From: Candidatus Dormiibacterota bacterium
GTDB lineage: Bacteria > Chloroflexota > Dormibacteria > Aeolococcales > Aeolococcaceae
NCBI GenBank assembly: GCA_003135255.1
Contig: PLAX01000078.1
Location: forward strand, 17,273-28,580
Direction of reading: 5' to 3'
DNA: 11,308 nucleotides
In this document: piece by piece, positions 1 to 4,953 of the stretch
How the letters are laid out: every line of letters begins with the position of its first letter
Numbering within the stretch: position 1 is the first letter of the stretch
Notes under the pieces: generated by a model
What the model was told of the DNA's origin: nothing
What the model saw: only the letters and a program-made list of their open reading frames with translations
Database searches by the model: none
Program-made: the position numbers and the translations under genes

Positions 1-318
1 CAGCGGGTCCTTGACGTCGCAGACGATGGCAAGGGTGGGGACTTCCAGGCACGGGTCGATGAAGCAGCGACCCGGGTCCGGGAAAAGGAGCATGTCGCTC
101 TCGAAGATCTTCTGGAACCCGCGGATCGAGGAACCGTCGAAGCCGATGCCGTTCTCGAAGAGGTCGTCGGTCAGCTCGCTCACCGGGATGCTGAAGTGCT
201 GCCACGTGCCGGGCAGGTCGGTGAAGCGCACGTCCACGAACTTGACGCCCGCCTCCTTGGCCCGCTTGATCACGTCCTTCGGGGTGGCCCCGGGTGCTTG
301 TTTGGTCTCGTCTGCCAT
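1..318 (-). CDS. glnA: Glutamine synthetase type I, N-terminal part (runs off the left edge)
   Basis: This is the first 106 codons of a glutamine synthetase, the enzyme that makes glutamine from glutamate, ammonia and ATP in the cytoplasm. The visible part is the beta-grasp domain. It contains FVDVRFTDLPGTWQHFSIP near residues 27-45, then GFDGSSIRGF at about 58-67, which carries the Asp and Ser of the ammonium site, and ESDMLLFPDP at about 71-80. The IRGF form and the DPCLEVPTLAIVCDV segment resemble the main assimilatory GlnA enzymes, unlike the two divergent paralogues elsewhere in this window. The ATG at 318 is chosen because it fits the family N-terminus and is preceded by an AAGGGG purine tract. 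The catalytic C-terminal domain and any adenylylation site lie outside the window, so activity and control cannot be judged. Confidence 0.95.
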   Translation of the reverse strand, partial: MADETKQAPGATPKDVIKRAKEAGVKFVDVRFTDLPGTWQHFSIPVSELTDDLFENGIGFDGSSIRGFQKIFESDMLLFPDPGRCFIDPCLEVPTLAIVCDVKDPL

Positions 319-350
319 CCACTTCCCCTTGCAACTGCTGGCCGCCGGCA

Positions 351-365
351 CGGCCCCTCGGGCCG
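351..365 (-). other. Hairpin in the presumed glnA leader
   Basis: CGGCCC and GGGCCG can pair as a 6-bp stem with a 3-base loop, centred about 40 bases upstream of the glnA ATG. It would lie in the 5' untranslated region if transcription starts in the AT-rich segment at 374-406. The function is unknown; the fold may be a chance product of high GC. Confidence 0.25.
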
Positions 366-373
366 AGCCTCTG

Positions 374-406
374 CTATCACAACTGAGTCAGCCTAGCGAG
401 TTATAG
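374..406 (-). promoter_or_regulatory. AT-rich inverted repeat upstream of glnA, candidate promoter/operator
   Basis: This is the only clearly AT-rich stretch between the ferredoxin and glnA. On the minus strand it reads CTATAACT, a 14-base spacer, then AGTTGTGATAG: an imperfect inverted repeat whose right arm has three extra bases. The spacer holds the palindrome CTGAGTCAG and a -10-like TAGGCT; TATAAC is an alternative. No convincing -35 and no clear actinobacterial GlnR box was found. It ends about 55 bases before the glnA start. Confidence 0.3.
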
Positions 407-559
407 GGCGGATCTGCCATGGACTCGGAGGACGAGAGGCCCGGTGGGGGGCTTGTGCTGGGCGCACAAACTGACGGCCGGCGATTTGCGATGGATGCAC
501 AGACGCCGCGAGAACCAGGCCCGCCGCGAAGGGGGCCGAGGGCTGCTCTACTTCGGGCG

Positions 560-598
560 CGTCAGGGTGACGGCTGGCAGGACGCTGGCAGGGGCCCC
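560..598 (-). repeat. Short direct repeat and weak hairpin after the ferredoxin stop
   Basis: GCTGGCAGG occurs twice with an 11-base period (573-581 and 584-592), next to the palindrome GGGGCCCC (591-598). A 5-bp stem with a 3-base loop (CGTCA/TGACG, 560-572) follows in the transcription direction. There is no T-run, so this is at best a weak terminator for the ferredoxin gene. Confidence 0.25.
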
Positions 599-599
599 A

Positions 600-887
600 C
601 TAGCCTCGGGGCTTGATCCCGTCGATCTTGGCCCGGGCTGCCGCCTTGTCCTTGAAGTACATCTTGTTGATGTCGACGTAGGCGATCTGGGCCGTCGGGA
701 CGTCCTCCTCGGCGAAGATAGCGTCGACGGGGCACGGATCGACGCATGCGCCGCAATCGATGCACTCATCCGGGTCGATGAACACCATGCGGTCGTCGTC
801 GGTCTCGTGGATGCAGTCCACGGGGCAGACCTCGATGCAGGACTTGTCCTTGAGGTCGACGCAGGGCTCGGTGACGATGTAGGTCAT
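600..887 (-). CDS. fdxA: Seven-iron ferredoxin (3Fe-4S plus 4Fe-4S)
   Basis: A 95-residue soluble electron carrier. Cysteines at 9, 17, 21 and 52 match the ligands of a 3Fe-4S cluster, and those at 25, 42, 45 and 48 (CIDCGAC) match a 4Fe-4S cluster, as in the Azotobacter FdI / mycobacterial FdxA type. The rest of the chain, including the INKMYF segment, is usual for the family, and the length is complete. There is no Shine-Dalgarno sequence before the ATG; instead a TAGACT hexamer ends nine bases upstream, so the message is probably leaderless or nearly so. It sits alone between glnB and glnA with gaps of 185 and 281 bp. Such a ferredoxin could feed ferredoxin-dependent glutamate synthase or nitrite reductase, but no partner enzyme is in the window, so that link is inference from position. 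Confidence 0.93.
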   Translation of the reverse strand: MTYIVTEPCVDLKDKSCIEVCPVDCIHETDDDRMVFIDPDECIDCGACVDPCPVDAIFAEEDVPTAQIAYVDINKMYFKDKAAARAKIDGIKPRG

Positions 888-896
888 ACGAGGTGG

Positions 897-902
897 AGTC
901 TA
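897..902 (-). promoter_or_regulatory. -10 hexamer of a probable leaderless promoter for the ferredoxin
   Basis: TAGACT on the minus strand fits the TANNNT pattern of actinobacterial -10 elements and ends nine bases before the ATG at 887. No purine-rich ribosome binding site lies between. No good -35 was found at 16-18 bases. Confidence 0.4.
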
Positions 903-1017
903 GCAAAGGCCGCCACACAATTCGATCGCGACCCGGGGAAGGCCCCCTGCCCGGCACGGGGACAGGAGCCCACGGGATGGCCGGCGAGGAGGGCGAGGAG
1001 GGGCGTGCTGAGCCTCC

Positions 1018-1036
1018 GGCGCGGCTCGGCCGCGCC
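1018..1036 (-). terminator. Second hairpin after glnB, 8-bp GC stem
   Basis: GGCGCGGC and GCCGCGCC form a perfect 8-bp stem around a 3-base loop. It follows the 1052-1066 hairpin by 15 bases in the direction of transcription. There is no T-tract, which is common in high-GC genomes. It probably acts with the first hairpin to end or shield the amtB-glnB transcript. Confidence 0.4.
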
Positions 1037-1051
1037 CGGAACCGAAGAGAT

Positions 1052-1066
1052 GGCGTCCGGGACGCC
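1052..1066 (-). terminator. Hairpin directly after the glnB stop
   Basis: GGCGTC and GACGCC form a perfect 6-bp stem with a 3-base loop, starting six bases after the TGA of glnB. On the transcript it is followed by AUCUCUUCGGUU, a moderately U-rich stretch. Position and structure fit a terminator of the amtB-glnB operon. Confidence 0.5.
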
Positions 1067-1072
1067 GCCCGG

Positions 1073-1441
1073 TCAGTGGCCCCAGTGCTCGGCCTCGAGG
1101 TGGCGGATGGTCGGATCACCCCGCTCCCCGGTCCGGATGCGCACGGCCTCCTCGACGGGGAGGATGAAGATCTTGCCGTCGCCGATCTCGCCCGTACGGG
1201 CGGCGGCGGCGATCGCCTCGACCACCGCCTCGACCCTGGAGTCGACCACGACCGCCTCGACCTTGACCTTCCGCTGCAGGGAGATGTGGATACGGGTGCC
1301 CCGGTACATCTCGGTGTAGCCACGCTGGCGGCCGCAGCCCAGCACCTCCGTGATGGTCAGCCCGGACGTCCCCAGGGTATCGAGGGCGTCCTGGACCGCC
1401 TGGAGCCGGTCCGGCCGGATGATGGCCTCCACCTTCCTCAT
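1073..1441 (-). CDS. glnB: P-II family nitrogen regulatory protein lacking the T-loop Tyr51
   Basis: A 122-residue P-II protein: a trimeric cytoplasmic sensor of ATP/ADP and 2-oxoglutarate that plugs AmtB and steers nitrogen metabolism. Conserved sites align without gaps to E. coli GlnB: Gly37, Arg38 and Gln39 at the T-loop base, Lys58, Glu62, the B-loop TGEIGDGK (83-90), and Arg101/Arg103 in RIRTGE. The T-loop is unusual. Residues 46-51 are Y-R-G-T-R-I, so the uridylylated/adenylylated Tyr51 is Ile, and Thr occupies position 49, where cyanobacterial P-II has its phosphorylated Ser. The chain ends in a ten-residue extension with three His, longer than the 112-residue E. coli protein. The ATG overlaps the amtB stop in ATGA, with AGGAGA nine bases upstream, so translation is probably coupled. 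The glnK symbol would fit equally well because of the amtB linkage. Confidence 0.95.
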   Translation of the reverse strand: MRKVEAIIRPDRLQAVQDALDTLGTSGLTITEVLGCGRQRGYTEMYRGTRIHISLQRKVKVEAVVVDSRVEAVVEAIAAAARTGEIGDGKIFILPVEEAVRIRTGERGDPTIRHLEAEHWGH

Positions 1442-2907
1442 GTCCTCGTCTCTCCTGAGACCGGGGCGAGAAGCTGGCGCGTCGCCCCGGCAATAGCGTC
1501 AGGGTGAATATAGGCCCCTCCGGGCACCGGCATGAAGCTCTCCGGGTAACCCCACATGCCGTGCTCGCTGATGTCGAGGCCCTCGATCTCGTCACGCTCG
1601 CTCACCCTCAGCCCCACCGTCCTCTTGATGATCCAGAAGAGGCCGAAGGAGAGGCAGAAGACGGTCGCGAAGATGGAGACCACGGCCACCGCCTGGGCGC
1701 CCAGCTGGGCCCAGTTCCCGGTGTAGAAGAGCCCGCCCCGGCCGGCCCCGTCGACCTTGGCGAGCAGGGGGTCGGCGAAGAGGCCACAGGAGAGGAGGCC
1801 CCAGACGCAGGCCAGCCCGTGGGCGGAGAGGGCGCCCAGGGGATCGTCGATGAACTTGTCGATCAAGTAGACCCCGAAGACGACGATCACCCCGGCGACG
1901 GCACCGACGATGAGGGCCGCCCACGGCTGGATGAATCCCGAGGGAGCGGTGATGGCGGCCAGCCCGGCGATCGCGCCGTTGCCGATCATGCCGACATCGA
2001 GACTCTTCTGCCGGAAGTAGATGACGGTCATGGCGGACAGCGCCCCGGCGGCCGCCGCCAGGTTGGTGACGATGAGGACGTCGGCGAAGTGCAGGTTGAG
2101 GGCCTCGAGGGTGGAGCCGGGGTTGAAGCCCATCCACCCGAACCAGAGGATGAGCACGCCCAACTGGGCGAGCGGCATGTTGTGCCCCGGGATCGCGTTG
2201 GGCTTGCCGTCGCGGCCGTACTTGCCGATGCGCGGACCGAGAAGGAGCAGCCCCGCGAACGCGGCACTGGCACCGGTGAGGTGGACGACGCCCGATCCGG
2301 CGAAGTCCTGGACCCCGAGGCCGGCCCCCAGCCAGCCGCCGCCCCACACCCAGTGGGCGATCAGGGGGTAGATGAAGCCGGCGAAGGGGATGGCGAAGAG
2401 GATGTAGACGATGAACTTGGTCCGCTCCAGCATCGTCCCCCAGACGATCGCGAGAGAGATGGCGCAGAAGACGAACTCGAAGAAGAACTTGGCCGCCGCG
2501 GGGACGTCCGACCCGTGCAGCGCGGGCAGATCCAGCGTCGAGCCCGGGGTGAAGGAGGGGAAGAAGCCGGCGCCGCCGCCGATGAGGTGGCCGAGGAAAC
2601 CGCTCCCGGCGCCGAAGGCGAGGGCAAAGCCCACGCCCCACCACATGATCGAGCTGATCGAGAGGTTGACGATGATCTTGGCCACCACGGTGCCAACGTT
2701 CTTCATCCGGGAGAAGCCGACCTCGAGCATGGCGAAGCCGGCCTGCATGAAAAGGACCAGCATCCCGGCGAGGATCACCCAGACGGTGTCGACGGCAACC
2801 CCGGCGCTCTGGTTCGCCGTCTGAGTGGCGGCATGGGTGACGAGTGGGACGGTGGCGCCGACGATGGCCAGGCTGCCGCCCACGCGGACGCGCGCAATTA
2901 GTCGCAA
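1438..2907 (-). CDS. amtB: Ammonium transporter AmtB
   Basis: A 489-residue Amt/MEP/Rh channel for ammonium uptake across the cytoplasmic membrane. A basic start (MRLIARVRVGG) and a hydrophobic run to about residue 28 look like a signal peptide, followed by about eleven membrane helices. Visible motifs are FMQAGFAMLEVGFSRMKN (53-70), DFAGSGVVHLTG (201-212) with the Asp160 and twin-His168 equivalents at 201 and 209, WFGWMGFNPGS (255-265), and SAHGL with the second pore His at 363. IEGLDISEH (441-449) is the conserved cytoplasmic tail involved in P-II control. I chose the TTG at 2907 because GGAG lies eight bases upstream and the signal peptide begins there. The frame stays open to another TTG at 3018 with a poor binding site. 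The stop overlaps the glnB start. The pairing with P-II is the classic amtB-glnK arrangement. Confidence 0.96.
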   Translation of the reverse strand: MRLIARVRVGGSLAIVGATVPLVTHAATQTANQSAGVAVDTVWVILAGMLVLFMQAGFAMLEVGFSRMKNVGTVVAKIIVNLSISSIMWWGVGFALAFGAGSGFLGHLIGGGAGFFPSFTPGSTLDLPALHGSDVPAAAKFFFEFVFCAISLAIVWGTMLERTKFIVYILFAIPFAGFIYPLIAHWVWGGGWLGAGLGVQDFAGSGVVHLTGASAAFAGLLLLGPRIGKYGRDGKPNAIPGHNMPLAQLGVLILWFGWMGFNPGSTLEALNLHFADVLIVTNLAAAAGALSAMTVIYFRQKSLDVGMIGNGAIAGLAAITAPSGFIQPWAALIVGAVAGVIVVFGVYLIDKFIDDPLGALSAHGLACVWGLLSCGLFADPLLAKVDGAGRGGLFYTGNWAQLGAQAVAVVSIFATVFCLSFGLFWIIKRTVGLRVSERDEIEGLDISEHGMWGYPESFMPVPGGAYIHPDAIAGATRQLLAPVSGETRT

Positions 2908-2913
2908 AGAAAG

Positions 2914-2919
2914 ATCTCC
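2914..2919 (-). promoter_or_regulatory. Ribosome binding site that sets the amtB TTG start
   Basis: GGAGAT on the minus strand; its GGAG lies eight bases before the TTG at 2907. It is the best Shine-Dalgarno match in this frame between the open 5' end (3018) and the first membrane helix, and therefore favours the shorter protein with a signal peptide. Confidence 0.6.
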
Positions 2920-2945
2920 GTGCCAGACCTGATCCTGCGGCGCCC

Positions 2946-2951
2946 AACCTA
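2946..2951 (-). promoter_or_regulatory. Candidate -10 element of amtB
   Basis: TAGGTT within CTAGGTT on the minus strand, 38 bases upstream of the TTG start. The -35 region is poor, consistent with an activator-dependent promoter. A matching CTAGTCT lies at the same distance from a shared motif upstream of the permease gene. Confidence 0.35.
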
Positions 2952-2999
2952 GCCGAGTTGCCCCGCGGCGGACGGTGGGCGCCGCGCACCAAAAGATGG

Positions 3000-3016
3000 C
3001 CAGGTTTTTTGGGCGC
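3000..3016 (-). promoter_or_regulatory. Shared upstream motif, amtB copy
   Basis: GCGCCCAAAAAACCTGG on the minus strand closely matches GCGCCCAAATATCTGG at 4829-4844, upstream of the permease gene. Exactly 48 bases separate it from the -10-like TAGGTT. It carries CCA/TGG half-sites in inverted orientation. It may bind an activator shared by both transporter genes; the regulator is unknown. Confidence 0.4.
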
Positions 3017-3037
3017 AAAGCACAAAGACCGCCCCCC

Positions 3038-3065
3038 GGCCCTCCGCCGCTGAACGGGGAGGGCC
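3038..3065 (-). terminator. Strong hairpin between the permease gene and amtB
   Basis: GGCCCTCC and GGAGGGCC form a perfect 8-bp outer stem. After one bulged G, CCG/CGG add three more pairs around a 5-base loop. It lies 55-83 bases past the permease stop. The transcript then reads GGGGGGCGGUCUUUGUGCUUUG, without a clean U-run. It is likely a terminator that separates the permease transcript from amtB. Confidence 0.45.
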
Positions 3066-3095
3066 AGGAGCGCGGCCGTGTGGAGGAGAGGCGAC

Positions 3096-3114
3096 GGGGC
3101 GCTGCGCGCGCCCC
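3096..3114 (-). terminator. Hairpin just after the permease stop
   Basis: GGGGCGC and GCGCCCC form a perfect 7-bp stem with a 5-base loop, starting six bases beyond the TAG of the permease gene. It has no U-tract. With the hairpin at 3038-3065 it makes a tandem arrangement like that after glnB. Confidence 0.4.
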
Positions 3115-3120
3115 TTCCAG

Positions 3121-4728
3121 CTACGAGGCCACTGCCGACGGGTGGGGGTGGTGCACCCGGGCCGGCCGTCCGAGGCGGCGGCTGTTCCAGGCGAACCAGG
3201 CCGCTCCGGCGACGAACCAGATGACCACGATGAGGACGGCGGTGAGCGCGTCGCTCTGGGTCTGCGAGCCCACCACGGGCACGCCGTTGACCTTGAGGTT
3301 GCCGGCCGTGAAGGCCAGGTAGAGGACACCCAGCAGCATGGACAGGTTGGCGATCGCCCCCAGGACCGGCACCAGCGTGTGCTTGATGAAACCTCGCTCA
3401 TGGGCGCTCCAAAAGGCGACCAGGGCGATCACGTTGGTGGCGCCGTAGACGAGGAAGGTGCCGATGTTGGAGCCGTAGATGATGACCGCCAGGTGGTCGG
3501 TGTTGACGACGCCGTAGATGCCGAGCAGGGCGCTGACCCCACCGAGTATCCAGACCCCCATGTGGGGGGTCGCGAACCGGCCGTGGAGCAGGCCGAGGAT
3601 GGAGGGCATCTCCTTGTCCCGACCCATCGCGTAGGTGATCCGGACGCCGGTGTTGAGGCAGGCGAGCATGGTCCCGAAGAGGGCGATGAGAACGGTGGCG
3701 GCGACGATCAGGGCGAGCACCGTGCCCACGCTGCCTCCGAAGACGATGTCGCCCATGTTCTTGATCATGGTGCCGATCGGGGCCGAGTCGGCGGCCGCGG
3801 CGGAGTAGCCGGTGAGGCTGCCACCGCTCACCGAGCTGCCCACCACCATGTTGGCGGCGAAGTACTCGAACATGTACATCACCAGGCCCTGGATGGCGAG
3901 CGAGAGCAGGATGCCGCGGCGGATGTCCTTCTTGGGGTTCTTGGCCTCGGCCCCCAGCGAGGTGATGGACTCGAAGCCGACCAGGAGCAGGATGGCGATC
4001 GTGCCCTGGCCGAGAATGCCCGTGAAGCTGTGGTTGCCGGTCAGCACGGAGCCGATGGTGTTGTCGTAATGCAGCCCCGCGTGGGTGACCCGGAAGACGA
4101 TCGCGAAGAGGGCAAAGGCGACGAGGGCGACCAGCTGGATGACGTTGATCACGATGGCGGTCATGGTCGAGCCGCTGATGCCCCGGAAGGCGACGTAAGT
4201 GTTGAGCAGGGTGAAGAGCAGGACCACCACGATGAGCAGCCCCGTGGAGGGCGCGTGCCCAGCGGCGATGCTGTAGAGGTAGCCGAAGAGGATGCCGCCG
4301 AAGGCGGCCATGATCCCCGGGTAGATCCAGTAGTAGAGGTGGGCCAGCCAGCCCACCGAGAACTTGGCCACGCGGGCAAGGCTGCGGTGGTGGGCCTTCT
4401 CCTTGTCGAGGAGCGCTGCCTCGGCGAAGTAGTAGGAGGATCCGGTCCCGGCCCGTGGATAGCGATTGGCCAGCTCGGAGTAGGAGAGTGCGGTGAGGAA
4501 GGCCAGGATCAGCGCAAAACCCAGGCCGATCCACATGTCGCTCGCCGTCGGCACGCCGCCGACCGACTGGCCCGCCTGACTCTGGAAGGTGGTCCAGAGA
4601 AAGGCCCCCGGCGCGATCAGGGCCATGGCGTTGACGGTGACCCCGGTCAGGCTGAGCGTCTGCTTCATCCCCCCGGTGCCGCCGGCCGCGCTGGGACCGG
4701 CCTCCACTGGTCTGGTCTCGATCGCCAC
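3121..4728 (-). CDS. APC superfamily amino acid/polyamine permease
   Basis: A 535-residue integral membrane transporter with about twelve predicted helices and a short hydrophilic N-terminus. Family marks include the first-helix unwound region around LIAPGAFLW (about 37-45), SELANRYPRAG after helix 2 (about 84-94), and the GFESITSLGAEAKNPKKD segment (about 251-268) typical of helix 6 and the following loop in APC carriers. The family imports amino acids, GABA, ethanolamine or polyamines by proton or sodium symport or by exchange. The substrate cannot be read from the sequence. The GTG at 4728 is chosen because GGAGGG ends five bases upstream; the frame stays open to a TTG at 4758. It stands alone between a GS-like gene (225 bp) and amtB (213 bp), and shares an upstream motif with amtB. 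With two GS-like ligases and a PucR regulator nearby, an amine or amino acid nitrogen source is a reasonable guess. Confidence 0.9.
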   Translation of the reverse strand: MAIETRPVEAGPSAAGGTGGMKQTLSLTGVTVNAMALIAPGAFLWTTFQSQAGQSVGGVPTASDMWIGLGFALILAFLTALSYSELANRYPRAGTGSSYYFAEAALLDKEKAHHRSLARVAKFSVGWLAHLYYWIYPGIMAAFGGILFGYLYSIAAGHAPSTGLLIVVVLLFTLLNTYVAFRGISGSTMTAIVINVIQLVALVAFALFAIVFRVTHAGLHYDNTIGSVLTGNHSFTGILGQGTIAILLLVGFESITSLGAEAKNPKKDIRRGILLSLAIQGLVMYMFEYFAANMVVGSSVSGGSLTGYSAAAADSAPIGTMIKNMGDIVFGGSVGTVLALIVAATVLIALFGTMLACLNTGVRITYAMGRDKEMPSILGLLHGRFATPHMGVWILGGVSALLGIYGVVNTDHLAVIIYGSNIGTFLVYGATNVIALVAFWSAHERGFIKHTLVPVLGAIANLSMLLGVLYLAFTAGNLKVNGVPVVGSQTQSDALTAVLIVVIWFVAGAAWFAWNSRRLGRPARVHHPHPSAVAS

Positions 4729-4733
4729 GGTAG

Positions 4734-4739
4734 CCCTCC
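4734..4739 (-). promoter_or_regulatory. Ribosome binding site that sets the permease GTG start
   Basis: GGAGGG on the minus strand, five bases before the GTG at 4728. It is much better than anything before the upstream in-frame TTG at 4758. Confidence 0.65.
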
Positions 4740-4741
4740 AT

Positions 4742-4758
4742 TTGTGCTGTGGCCACAA
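4742..4758 (-). promoter_or_regulatory. Palindrome before the permease gene, possible operator
   Basis: TGTGGCCACA (4748-4757) is a perfect 10-bp palindrome, and TTGTG/CACAA arms flank a 7-base spacer over 4742-4758. It lies between the candidate -10 and the ribosome binding site, where a repressor could act. No family is assigned, and chance cannot be excluded. Confidence 0.2.
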
Positions 4759-4774
4759 CTGACCACGTTGTATG

Positions 4775-4780
4775 AGACTA
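4775..4780 (-). promoter_or_regulatory. Candidate -10 element of the permease gene
   Basis: TAGTCT within CTAGTCT on the minus strand, 46 bases upstream of the GTG start, with a weak -35. It lies exactly 48 bases downstream of the motif at 4829-4844, the same geometry as at amtB. Confidence 0.35.
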
Positions 4781-4828
4781 GCTGGAGGCGATCACCCGCC
4801 AGAACGCCATCTTTGCCTCAAGATCACA

Positions 4829-4844
4829 CCAGATATTTGGGCGC
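4829..4844 (-). promoter_or_regulatory. Shared upstream motif, permease copy
   Basis: GCGCCCAAATATCTGG on the minus strand. GCGCCCAAA and CTGG are identical to the amtB copy at 3000-3016, with one base of length difference in the A/T middle. Its near edge is 100 bases from the permease start, against 92 for amtB. An ATCTT occurs shortly after the motif in both copies. Confidence 0.4.
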
Positions 4845-4916
4845 GGCGCATAAGATCGAGGGGAGACCCCGGGCGCCTTGGCACTTTCGGCCCTCACGAC
4901 GCTGGTGCGAGGTCGC

Positions 4917-4929
4917 CGGGCTGAGCCCG
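4917..4929 (-). terminator. Weak hairpin after the second GS-like gene
   Basis: CGGGC and GCCCG pair as a 5-bp stem with a 3-base loop, 24 bases beyond the TGA of the GS-like gene. There is no U-run. This is the only hairpin I see that could end the kinase/GS transcript before the permease promoter. Confidence 0.25.
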
Positions 4930-4953
4930 CCACCGGGGGACCGAGGGAAGCGG

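Noticed and set aside
319..599. Search for actinobacterial GlnR boxes upstream of glnA and amtB
   Set aside because: No convincing pair of GTAAC/GAAAC-type half-sites was found by eye in either upstream region, so no GlnR site is annotated.
983..1000. Two tandem copies of GGCGAGGAG after the glnB hairpins
   Set aside because: Only two 9-bp units in purine-rich GC sequence; no sign of a longer array or a function.
1504..2901. A 465-codon plus-strand open frame opposite amtB
   Set aside because: It is rich in Glu, Asp, Gly, Pro and His with no domain pattern, as expected for the complement of a GC-rich gene. The opposite strand encodes a clear AmtB with all key residues.
2905..2925. Sigma-54-like TGGCAC followed by TTGC upstream of amtB
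   Set aside because: TGGCAC is present on the minus strand at 2920-2925, but TTGC comes 12 bases later instead of 5, and it overlaps the start codon. The spacing is wrong for a -24/-12 promoter.
4778..4810. A ten-residue upstream frame (MAFWRVIASS) before the permease gene
   Set aside because: It has only a loosely placed GAGG and overlaps the candidate -10 element. There are no runs of regulatory codons or attenuator stems to suggest a leader peptide.
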